This document shows positions 10,323 to 20,251 of a DNA stretch of 64,000 nucleotides, in pieces (position 1 is the first letter of the stretch; every line of letters starts with the position of its first letter). The DNA is taken from contig NC_091947.1 in the NCBI RefSeq assembly GCF_041260155.1, positions 29,163,615-29,227,614 on the forward strand, read 5' to 3'. The position numbers and the translations under genes are program-made. This DNA comes from Ptychodera flava. Lineage: Eukaryota; Hemichordata; Enteropneusta; Ptychoderidae. The notes under the pieces were generated by a model. The model did not search any database. It saw nothing but the letters and a program-made list of their open reading frames with translations, and was not told the DNA's origin.

Positions 10323-13166
10323 ATGTTTACCTTTGTTGTCATCACTCTCCTACTGATGCAGTGTTGTCAGGTGGCTACACGTCTGGCCATATGTAAGGTG
10401 TACAATATGACCCAAGTCGACTGCTCTGGCAGACGTTTTGAAAATGTTCCAGACAAACTACCAGTATTTGCGTCATATCTGGACTTGTCTAGGAATCAAA
10501 TTAAGGAGATAGGTTCAGATTCCTTCAACAAAGGACTTGATCAACTCAAACAATTGAATCTACGAAGAAATGGGCTTAATGTACTACGTGGCAGACCTTT
10601 CAGCAGACTTGCTACTCTGGAACACCTGGATCTAAGGGGAAACACACTTTCATCCATTCCTCAGAATGTTTTTTCTGATTTGAAGAACCTGAAGACACTC
10701 ATCCTGTCGTGGAATGTTTTAGCCGAATTGCACCCAACATCTTTTCTTGGACTTGGGCACTTAAATGAACTTCACTTGGATAATAACAAGATTTCAACAT
10801 TACCGAATGGAATATTCAATGAAGTGACGCAGATGACGGTGATTAACTTGGATAGGAACAAACTATCCTGTTTTCCACTAACAGTCTTTAAACCACTGGT
10901 TAAAATCAAAGAAATCTCACTTCATGGGAACAGGTTTTATAAAAATTGCACAAGCTTCGATCTGAGACACTTTACTGCACTTGAAAAGCTCAGGCTTTCA
11001 AGATGCACCATTCGAGATACAATGTTAGAGCATTTCAAGTTTGCACAAACTCTCACATTGCAGGACCTCGACCTGGGAGATAACTATCTCACATACCCAG
11101 ATGCCAAACGTTTTGGAAATGTCACTACATTGAGTCTCAATAAGAATTTTATTTCAGCTGACACATTAGCCAAGTTATGTCAAGATCTCAGAAATTCCAA
11201 AGTCAAATCTCTGCATCTACAGGATCAATATCGATTTCCACATGGCTCCTGGCAGATCACAAATACTACCTTCAAAGGACTTCAAGAGACAAGCCTTGAT
11301 AAACTTGATATTTCCTCTAACTTCATACCTGTACCACCACCAGGTGTATTTCAATGGCTGCAGCATGTAACAACACTGAACATTACAGACTGTGAACTTT
11401 GCTGCCTTTCCAATAGATCTTTCAAGGGATTGGACCATTTGATCACATTGATTCTGACCCAAAACAACTTATCAAACATCACTAAAGTGTCTCAAAGTAT
11501 TGCACACCTTCGTCGGCTGCAGTTTCTACATCTGAACGTTAACAAATTCTTTGATGAAATCCCTGCAGATATTTTTGCAGTAGTTCCCTCTTTGTTAGTA
11601 TTAGACCTTTCAGAAAACAGTTTTACATCTATTCAACGAAAAAGTTTCAATTCCCTTCCAAATTTACAATATCTAGATCTGTCTTACAATGCTATTCAAC
11701 ACCTAGGTAGTGGTGCATTTTCCTTCCTCATATCATTGCAAACACTCTATCTAAAGGGCAATGACTTTGGCAGGGTCGATCAATTTTCTGTGAGCCCACA
11801 CCCATTTAAAGGTCTTATACACCTTAAACAATTATCAGTAAGTGTTTATCATCCAGAATTTTTGTACCTGAAAGATATTCCATCTCTCGAGTACTTGCAT
11901 ATTTCTAGTCCCCCATCATCAATGAAGAGTTCTTCCCCGAAAAACATTAATAGCGTTGTTTTTGACTTTTTCTCACTACAAAAAGCCAATCTTTCCAGGC
12001 TTGAAATTATTCACATTGAGGAAGCAGATATCAAGACAACACCATTTTTTTTGTGGTACATACTACTGAATGACGGCGATGACAAGGGCTTGAACGATGC
12101 AAAACTAAACAATGTACCCTGGAATAACATGAAAACTCTTAGATTATATAGCAGTACATGGAAAGAAACAAAGCAAGAACTGATATTTCTTTTGAAACTC
12201 TTTCCAAACCTAGAGGTGCTCTCTCTGAAAGCATTCAATGTTCTTCAATACATGGATGTAATTCCGAGCACAGTCACAAGGCTCAAATCCTTGGATATTA
12301 GTTCCAATCAGATAACGAAGATAAACACTAATGTACTTAAGTCACTACCCAATCTGAAAACTTTGGACATCCATCAAAACCCGTTCTCTTGCTCAAAATG
12401 TGAAATGAAAAGTCTTGTTCAGTGGCTTGAAAATGACAAAATGGTTTCGTTATCGGAAGTTCCTACATGTGCCACACCTCAGGAAATGGATGGTGTTTCC
12501 TTGCTGACACTAGAATTTGGATGGGAATGTAACTTGGGTTTTATGGTTTCTGTTCCAACTACTTGCATTGTCGTTGTTCTAATTGTGGCTTTAGCGGTTG
12601 GCATTCGATTCCGATGGCACATACGCTACCTATTATTTATGCTGAAACTAAGACGTGGCGGATATCAACTCCAAGATGACGGCGAAGACCAACCACTGAA
12701 TAAAAAGTATGACGCCTTCGTTGTGTATAATGAGCACGACGGAGAGTGGGTAATGCAGGAATTGATTCCGAACTTAGAAAATGGTGATCCGCCAAATTTC
12801 AAGCTGTGTATTCACGAACGTGATTTTATGCCAGGTAATGACATATTTGAAAATATTTTGGATAGCATTGAAAACAGTAATAAGACACTGCTCATACTCT
12901 CTCCCCACTTTGCACAGAGTGAGTGGTGCTACTTTGAAATGAGGATGGCACAAAGCCAGTTATTTGAAGAAAAGAAGGATATCTTACTGATGGTGATGTT
13001 ACAGGACATCCCCGATGACGTAATGCCGCGGGTATTGCGGAAAATACTCATGACAAAGACATACCTTGAGTGGCCTGAGAATGAGCTTGGAAAGAGGTTA
13101 TTTTGGCAGAAACTGAAAGTGGCTATACAGTCAGAAAATAGAGTCAACAGAATTACCAATATGTGA
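10323..13166 (+). CDS. Toll-like receptor, intact single-exon gene
   Basis: A 947-residue type I membrane receptor of innate immunity, encoded without introns. Residues 1-20 are a signal peptide (MFTFVVITLLLMQCCQVATR). An LRRNT-like start with C24 and C34 is followed by about 20 leucine-rich repeats (LxxLxLxxN). One LRRCT lies at about 685-735 (CSKCEMKSLVQWL...PTCATP...WEC), the vertebrate-like single-cluster type. The membrane helix is at about 742-764. A cytoplasmic TIR domain spans about 794-935: box 1 KKYDAFVVYN, box 2 RDFMPG (R833, P837 at the BB-loop proline position) and box 3 RLFWQK (F927, W928). No lesion is seen, so it should signal through MyD88-type adaptors. The start is the first ATG, shared by all three copies. 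The ligand is unknown. Confidence 0.95.
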   Translation: MFTFVVITLLLMQCCQVATRLAICKVYNMTQVDCSGRRFENVPDKLPVFASYLDLSRNQIKEIGSDSFNKGLDQLKQLNLRRNGLNVLRGRPFSRLATLEHLDLRGNTLSSIPQNVFSDLKNLKTLILSWNVLAELHPTSFLGLGHLNELHLDNNKISTLPNGIFNEVTQMTVINLDRNKLSCFPLTVFKPLVKIKEISLHGNRFYKNCTSFDLRHFTALEKLRLSRCTIRDTMLEHFKFAQTLTLQDLDLGDNYLTYPDAKRFGNVTTLSLNKNFISADTLAKLCQDLRNSKVKSLHLQDQYRFPHGSWQITNTTFKGLQETSLDKLDISSNFIPVPPPGVFQWLQHVTTLNITDCELCCLSNRSFKGLDHLITLILTQNNLSNITKVSQSIAHLRRLQFLHLNVNKFFDEIPADIFAVVPSLLVLDLSENSFTSIQRKSFNSLPNLQYLDLSYNAIQHLGSGAFSFLISLQTLYLKGNDFGRVDQFSVSPHPFKGLIHLKQLSVSVYHPEFLYLKDIPSLEYLHISSPPSSMKSSSPKNINSVVFDFFSLQKANLSRLEIIHIEEADIKTTPFFLWYILLNDGDDKGLNDAKLNNVPWNNMKTLRLYSSTWKETKQELIFLLKLFPNLEVLSLKAFNVLQYMDVIPSTVTRLKSLDISSNQITKINTNVLKSLPNLKTLDIHQNPFSCSKCEMKSLVQWLENDKMVSLSEVPTCATPQEMDGVSLLTLEFGWECNLGFMVSVPTTCIVVVLIVALAVGIRFRWHIRYLLFMLKLRRGGYQLQDDGEDQPLNKKYDAFVVYNEHDGEWVMQELIPNLENGDPPNFKLCIHERDFMPGNDIFENILDSIENSNKTLLILSPHFAQSEWCYFEMRMAQSQLFEEKKDILLMVMLQDIPDDVMPRVLRKILMTKTYLEWPENELGKRLFWQKLKVAIQSENRVNRITNM

Positions 13167-14739
13167 AGCATACTACCTTTAGCCGTTGCAAAATATCGAA
13201 CTACCAAAAATTTATGCAGAATTTCCGATTTTATTTGGTGGTGGCTTTGTATCGGTATTTACGTTTTATTGACATTATTGTTTTTGTTTCTGTTGTTATT
13301 ATTATCATTGCCATTTTAAAGTTTTATTATTCAAGTATACATAACAATTCACTTATTGATGCAGAATATTGTGAAACAAGCTCCAGGTATTTCAGTTTTT
13401 TTCTGTCCGTGAATTGGTATTGAGCAAAATAATCGTAACAAAGACGTACCTTAGGTGACATGAGAATGACTTTTGAAAAATAATGTTTTGGTAAAAACTG
13501 AAAGTCTCTCTACAGTCTTACAGTAAAGTAGACAGAATTGCTAATATTTGAACTTATACATATAGCTCTCGAAGAATATCTAGCTATCAAAGATTTAATT
13601 TTTGAATTTTCTGATTTATGTTGAATTATTAATGGTTGATGGTCTAGTATCATTATTCAAGCATTATTGATATTATATTTGTTATAGTTATTTTTATTAC
13701 TATTACCATTTGAAAGTTTTTTTAAAGAATACATCACACGCACAATTCACTTATTGATACAGAGTATTGTAAAGCAAGCTCAAAGTATTCATGCAACTTT
13801 CTGTCAGTAAATTTAGTAATATTTGATTGTGTTGTTGATTTGTAAGATATTATAATCATATATATTATCACTCTGTAGAATATCAAGGCGTCAGCAAATA
13901 CTTTCAGTTGAAGAAATGTATGATCAAATTCTTCAAACAAGGGACATAAAAGTTTTATCATCATTTGAACATATCTTAATGAGGCGAATTCCTGCAATCA
14001 CCAAACTTAATTGAAATCCATACTATAAGCAGTTTATGAGATGTTTTACTAAAATGAGAAAAATTGCCTTAAGACTTTATATATAGACACTTTATCATCA
14101 TGTAAACAGTTCTGACTTACCATAGCAGTTCATTGCTTGAAATCGACTAACAAAATTTGAAAACCATTTCCCCCATTATTTAAGCAAACAAGAATGAAGT
14201 CACCTCTAGCAACTGTAGACGAAGACGAAACCTCTCAGTCAAGTTATATCAGAGAAGATACCTTGACTTGCTTTTGGAAAATTGTCCCGAAATAGTTCTA
14301 TATGAAAATTTCATCACTTTCGCAAAACACAGAATCAGTCAGCCAAGGAAGTTACACACCATTTTTAAGATACCTGAGAGATATAAATACTGTGCGCAGG
14401 ATAGATACAAATCTTGCGATCAAATAAGAGCCACATTTTATGCCTCTCCAACAAAAGCAAGGAACGATGATATCATTTTTGTGTCGATCCTGAGACAGAG
14501 TATAACCTAGTACCCATTATTAAGGTAGACCAGGAACTAAATCAGTATTCTATTCTTCGTTGTATCAACCGTGTATTTCTTTGGCAGTTAAGCTGTCGTT
14601 TGCAATTTTCCTGTTTATTTGCTGTCTTTCTTTTGTACAATTTTCATTTCGGGAAAACAGGAACAACATCGTTTTGTGTAAATTTAATCTCAATAACATA
14701 AATATTGGATTTCGGAGCCACTAAAGTAATTAACAAAGC
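13167..14739. other. TLR 3' flank, homologous to 32908-34045
   Basis: AT-rich 3' region matching the region behind the third TLR copy in patches, including 'gattcttcaa'-type and 'ttgacttgcttttggaaa' stretches. A frame at 14268-14510 is not preserved as an open frame in the homologous region near 33930, so I do not call it a gene. A degraded copy of the TLR tail lies inside at 13437-13553. Confidence 0.6.
13437..13553 (+). pseudogene. degraded second copy of the TLR TIR-domain tail
   Basis: The stretch from 'aacaaagacgtacctt' to 'gctaatatttga' aligns with the last about 115 bp of the TLR coding region (13051-13168, box 3 and stop), with indels and many changes. The surrounding 3' UTR sequence is also repeated: (13225-13430 resembles 13600-13800). 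A similar relic follows the third TLR copy at 33182-33282. I infer an old tandem duplication of the gene's 3' end. Confidence 0.7.
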
Positions 14740-16736
14740 GCTATCAGTGTCTGTAGAAGTAGAAGGGGGTCGTATTTCACCCTGAGTTCTACCCATACTA
14801 GAAAAGACCATTTCACCAAACTTTTATCAGTGGACAACAAAGTCAACTGCTGTAAGATAATATTTTCAAATATTCAAATAAACCTGAAGTTTTCATATTC
14901 TGACTTTTTGTGATATGGGCTAGTGAACATAGTATTAATGTGTTGTCACGCAAAATAAGCAATGTTTATGGAAAGAGTGGTCAAATGCTTGTAAGTTCAT
15001 TGTAAAGGATTATGAACAGGCACCCACTGAGTTTTAGTGTCGGTGTTTTGTCTCTGCCAAGATCATGAATCTCGTCACGTCTTTCTAGCAAATTAGTGAT
15101 ACATCTTTCAGTGACAGTCTTTCCAGACTGGTGCCCTTGTCCTGTTTCTTCTAAACGTTGATTAAATGAGTTGAAATTACAGTGTATTCACTGGCAGGTT
15201 ATCAACACATTTTGTCTGGATCATGACATGCACATTTGTGTCAACATATTGTCTGTTGCTACGATCAGACAGGGAAAAAAATGGAAACACTATTGGTGTT
15301 TTGCAAACACACGGGATTAATAGTTTGAGTCTGCTTGTGTCCACACACAAAATTAAGTCTTTGTTTTGGTGTTTAAAGCCGCACTTTTCAATCCCAGGTT
15401 CTCGCATTTATAGTAGAGTTCTCCTCCCAGTCAAACACCTGGCCAGTACGATGTTTGATTTCTATAACATTAATAACACAAACTGATCTCAACCTTTTGT
15501 CACCTTTTGCTGATCCTGCAAACAGAGTTTATACAAGCGTTTGACTGACGGTCGGTTAAAATCGCCTACGGTCATTGATTCCCCACCACAAACGCTCAAA
15601 TTTCCTTAAAAAATGTTTTCCATTCGCGTTAGACTTTGAATATAGCCTCAGAGTTCGATCGGCAGCAACTTTGCGCTGACTGCTTTGCAGTCTGTCAGCG
15701 TTTTTGCGGCCGGGGAAAACTAAAAATTGGCATTTTCTGGAGTGTGTGCCCATGTGTTGCCTGTTTGGTGTCCACTTACACAGTGAACGTCGCCATAGCT
15801 TCGCATCCTTTTAAAGGGAGGCTCCGCCTTTAAGCCAGCTTGAAGGTATACTGTCATCTGTTCCAATTTTGCCAGAAAGAGAAACTCTAACCAATCACAG
15901 ATTTTAAGCGGGTGGCCGCTATTGAAATACAGCGCCCTCGCACGGGCATTTTGAATACCAAGGAACGCCCTTTTGACCATATATGGGCATATTTAGTGTA
16001 TATGACCAAGCATGCAGCATTGTAACAAAATGGCTAACATGAGTGCTGACGTACTTTCATACTGCCTGTTGCTGTCAACAACCAGTGCCTTTATCGTGGG
16101 CTGGAACTGATCAGCTATCCTGTCTCAGGCCTTTTGTAGAGCCCTTTCAGTATTTTCCTTTCAGCATTCTCTGTATACTTTATCGCTTAGACTGAGATAT
16201 ACAGACCGATCTCAACGTAAAACCAATCATATTATTGCCCCGGAATGTAGTGTTCTGTTCGGCAGCCATGACGAAATTGGTTGTTGTTTGTTCCAAATAC
16301 ATGTCGCGTGATGTAGTTTAAGACAGCTCTGAAGCTGCTCAGTCCGTCCACACAGTGAGTTGTGGATAGAGTTAATCCCTACATCGGCTCAGGTCTAGTT
16401 GGCTAAACCGTCTCAAATTTGAAACGTTTCAGAAGCACTTCGGAGCGTCCACACATAAATTTTTGTGCCAGTATTAGACCAGAGCTGTTGTAGACGTGTT
16501 TTTAACGGCCTGTGTGTGAACGGCACATGTGTTGCTTGTTGTTTCACAACTTTATTGATCAACATAAAATAAGTTCATGTTGTTGGATTTTTGTTCACTT
16601 TCAACGTTGCGTTGTTTCTGTAGCTGGAACTAAAATGACCTACTAGAATGAACTGTATTGTCCACAGTTGAAAGTTTACTTTTAGAAGCAATGGTGTAAT
16701 AAACGACCCCCTTCTATTTCAACAGACACTGATAGC
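14740..16736. mobile_element. candidate TIR element, about 2.0 kb
   Basis: The segment 14740-14777 (gctatcagtgtctgt...gggggtcgt) is repeated in reverse complement at 16700-16736 with about three differences. No transposase-like frame is seen between the arms, so it would be non-autonomous. No clear target duplication was found. The two arms could instead be separate insertions of one repeat. Confidence 0.45.
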
Positions 16737-16744
16737 ACATAGTT

Positions 16745-17700
16745 ACAGCCCGTTGCAGCATAGGGCCTCGCACAAAAATCCGTCCCCAGGGATAGGGATG
16801 GGGGTAGAGGTATCTAAGCACAAGGATCTTATTGCTATGTTTTTTCTGTATTTTAATACGTTTGACTATGATATATTTTGCCAATAAAGATTTATACTAC
16901 AAACCTTTCTTTGCAGCTTTGGTGTCTTTCTCTTATTTTAGCACTGGTATTTGTAACAATTTCTTTTCCTCGTTCGCCGTGCAACGTATTTGTCCTTTGA
17001 CAATCTTAATTAAGCGATGTTTTGTCACTGTGTTGCGTCTATTATCTGACCAGTTTGATTGCCTAATTCGCCAAGCAAGTAATTTAGTCTATTATCTGAT
17101 GAGTTTTAGTGCCTAATTTGCTAGAGTAAGCAAGGGTAAATTACTAATCTGTGGACGCTGTCACCAGATTATCACCGGCTTAACTTTGACAAAGTCAACA
17201 ACGAGCGCACCAGCAAGGTATAACTGTAGCCCTGCGTACGATGCTGTGTGTTCCGCTACAGCTAATCGCCCCGCTGTGGTGAGCGGGGCGATTAGCTGTA
17301 GCGGAATACACAGCATCGTACGCAGGGCTAGGTATAACTGAAGATACCTTGCTGGTGCGCTCGTTGTTGACTTTGTCAAAGTTAATTCGGTGATAATCTG
17401 GTGACTGCGTCCACAGATTAGTAATTTACCCTTGCTTACTTTGGCAAATTAGGCACTCAAACTCATCAGATAATAGACTTTTTTTTTGCTTGGCGAATTA
17501 GGTAATCAAACTGGTTAGATAATAGATGCAGCATGCTGATAAAACGTTTACGAAAGATTGTCAAGGGCAAAACACCAAAGTTTGGCAGAATAAACCTTTA
17601 CTATATTAGCAATACAACAAAACACCTATCTTCCCCTGGGGACGGACACATAGGCTACCCCCTATGGTTGCAGCTTACCTTCCCGTTTGGATGTCTGGTA
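16745..17700. repeat. large inverted repeat with near-perfect core 17125-17440
   Basis: The core is a palindrome centred near 17278. Left 'agtaagcaagggtaaatt...gctaatcgccccgct' reappears in reverse complement on the right with few mismatches, leaving a loop of about 6 bp (gtggtg). Outside the core the arms continue with indels to about 16745 and 17700, shown by 'ccgtccccagg' on the left against 'cctggggacgg' on the right. A 58-bp part (17273-17330) recurs at 28788-28845. It is probably a fold-back transposon. Frames inside are not considered genes. Confidence 0.85.
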
Positions 17701-18183
17701 TGCACACATTGTGTGCACAGAACGCTTGGTGTTTTACCTAACACAAACAACAGGGTCTCTTTTCTCGGTCTGATTTCTCCTCGGATTACATTAGATTAAT
17801 TACAGTCGGGCGGGTTTGTTTGTTTATCGAGTAGGCTGGTGATGTAGTCGGTAGTGACTAAAATGTAAAGACTAGTGAAGACACAATCTCTTTTACGGTA
17901 CCCTGTTGTTTATGTAAGATAAAAACACCATGCGTTCTGTGCACACAATGTGTGTATACCAGACATCCAAAAGGGAAGGTAAGCAGCAACAGGATGTAAT
18001 TACTTTAGTCTGTTAGTGGCACTTTAATCTAATGTTTACGTTATCGTATGAAATGGACGCCAAACGACGTTGTTCATATCTTCTCGAAATGTTACGCTCG
18101 ATGGAAATCTGTAGTAAGACCCAATAAGTTTTAAGGGTTGTCAAAATCGCAGTAAGGATTTCTGAAGGTAAAGTTTGTTTATC
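17701..18183. other. intergenic, no gene recognised
   Basis: It holds an imperfect inverted pair: 'gtttggatgtctggtatgca' near 17690 and its complement near 17955, with 'cacacaatgtgtg'-like sequence beside each. This suggests another fold-back unit overlapping the large inverted repeat. No coding signal. Confidence 0.4.
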
Positions 18184-18186
18184 TTA

Positions 18187-20248
18187 GGGATGGACCATTA
18201 GACCTTGGGGGGTGGTCACAATGAAATTGTGAAAATTTTTTTTTTACTATTGTAAATTTCTGAAATTTTTTTTTTCCAATTGAGATTAGCTGTGCAAATT
18301 TTTTTTTTCAGAGTAAATTTTCAGATTTATAATTTTTTTTAGTTCGTCGCTGTCTGAAGATAAAGAGGGCAAAGATGTGGTGCCAAGCACCACAAGCGGC
18401 CACGCAAGCGGTCACGGGGGGGGGGGGAGGTCAGGAGAGGGGTGTCCCCCTCCTGCCGTTGGAGCTTTTGAAAAATAGAGATTACAATGGTGTTATTTGG
18501 TGGCACTTGGGGAGTATTTTTGCGGGGGTGGTCAGGAGGGGTGTCCCCCTCCTGCCGTTGGAGCTTTTGAAAAATAGAGATTAAAATGGTGTTATTTGGT
18601 GGCACTTGGGGAGTATTTTTGCGGGGGGTGGTCAGGAGGGGGTGTCCCCCTCCTGCCGTTGGAGCTTTTGAAAAATAGAGATAAAATGGTGTTATTTGGT
18701 GGCACTTGGGGAGTTTTTGCGGGGTGGTCAGGAGGGGGTGTCCCCTCCTGCCGTTGGAGCTTTTGAAAAATAGAGATTAAAATGGTGTTATTTGGTGGCA
18801 CTTGGGGAGTATTTTTGCGGGGGTGGTCAGGAGGGGGTGTCCCCCTCCTGCCGTTGGAGCTTTTGAAAAATAGAGATTAAAATGGTGTTATTTGGTGGCA
18901 CTTGGGGAGTATTTTTGCGGGGGGGGGGGGGGGTGGTCAGGAGGGGGGTGTCCCCCCTCCTGCTGTCGGAGCTTTTGAAAAATAGAGATAAAAATGGTGT
19001 TATTTGGTGGCACTTTGGGAGCATTTTTTTCGGATTACACATCTTCCTCTGAAACATGGTCTTCTTGCTCCTCAGTAGCTTCCTATAGTTTTGAAAATTG
19101 ACTATTTTGGTTTCCTGGCTTCCCTTTCTACTGCGTGGTGAAATGCCTACATTCACCCCACCAAACATCATGCATATCTCATGATTTACAATTGATTTTG
19201 ACAAGCTGAGAAGCTAAAATAAGCTAAATAATATAGTTAAATTTGCATATTTGTGTTTTTAGAGCAATTGTTGCCCTTTTTTGATCAAAACATCTATTTC
19301 TCTGTAGCAGTATGTCCAAATTGATTGGATGTGTATAGATGTGTTGAAATTTCAATATTTGTCTTTTTAGGGCAATTTATGCCATTCATGGTCAAAAAAT
19401 CTGTATTCTCTGAAAGGGCTTATCCAATTTCTTTGAAATTTGCTACACAAAAACGATTATTCATGCAGATTTATTCAGTATTTGCTATCGAGAAACTTTC
19501 AAAGTTCAACCCCTTTTGTGTGTTTTTGTGTTGGGATTTGTTGGATAGATGGCATTCTACGTAGTGTATTGTTGAATGTTAAAACATGTGTTGCTGTTGT
19601 TTTTTGAGGCTGTTTTTTGAGAAAAAAGAATTGAAAATGCCTTTTTAAAAGCAAAATAATTCATGACTTGATATGTTGTTTTATCATTATTGACGTGTTT
19701 CTACTTGTTCACCCATTCTTGCATTCATCATTGCAATAAAATGCTGTGAAAAAAATGAAACTGATGTGGCCTGCATCTGTTTACCTTGATCTTAAAAGGC
19801 AAATACAACTTTCTGTCTTGACAACCATACCATAGTTTCAACATTTTACCTAGTGTACCTGCTTGGTTTGTACGCAGGAAACAAGTAGAAAACAGGTTCT
19901 ATAATTTAATAATTTTCAAGAGATCAGAATACATAAGTCCTGAAAAGATAAGATAATCACAACTTCCAGTATAAGGGATACAGTCACTCTAAATGTATAA
20001 ATCAAAATTAAAAATGTGCCGGGAGGATGTACTAAAAAATACAGAAAGTTGTTTTCTGTCGGTAAAATCTACAAAAAATTCAAAATTTTAAAGACTTTTG
20101 CAGATTTTTTTTTACGCCTTTGTCTTCTTATTTATTTATTTTTTATTTTGCAAACTAGTTTGAAGATTTTTTTTTCCCTAACTTTCTGCTCTGAAATTTT
20201 TTTTTCTGTTTTTGACCACCCCCCTCCCAAGATCTAATGGTCCGTCCC
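18187..20248. mobile_element. TIR element flanked by TTA, PIF/Harbinger-like, non-autonomous
   Basis: The left end GGGATGGACCATTAGACCTT and the reverse complement of the right end GGGACGGACCATTAGATCTT match over about 38 bp, both followed by a G run and 'tggtca'. TTA flanks both ends (18184-18186 and 20249-20251). The related block A is uninterrupted here (gtttat joined to gcatattgatg), which supports an insertion. A TTA target duplication with GGG-starting ends is the PIF/Harbinger signature. No transposase frame is present. The interior holds T tracts and a 100-bp tandem repeat. Confidence 0.75.
18410..19030. repeat. tandem repeat, six units of about 100 bp
   Basis: Unit starts (ggtcagg) lie at 18429, 18530, 18630, 18726, 18825 and 18935. 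Each unit carries a G-rich hairpin (caggagg...cctcctg), then 'gttggagcttttgaaaaata' and 'tggtgttatttggtggcact'. G runs vary in length between units, which may partly reflect replication or assembly slippage. Confidence 0.93.
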
Positions 20249-20251
20249 TTA

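Noticed and set aside
14268-14510. Frame behind the intact TLR starting LLENCPEIVLYENF
   Set aside because: The homologous sequence behind copy 3 (near 33930) does not keep the frame, so selection on a protein is not supported.
18339-19204. Minus-strand frames with PPNNTILISIFQKLQRQEGDTP repeats
   Set aside because: They translate the 100-bp tandem repeat. Frame and length change with the G runs.
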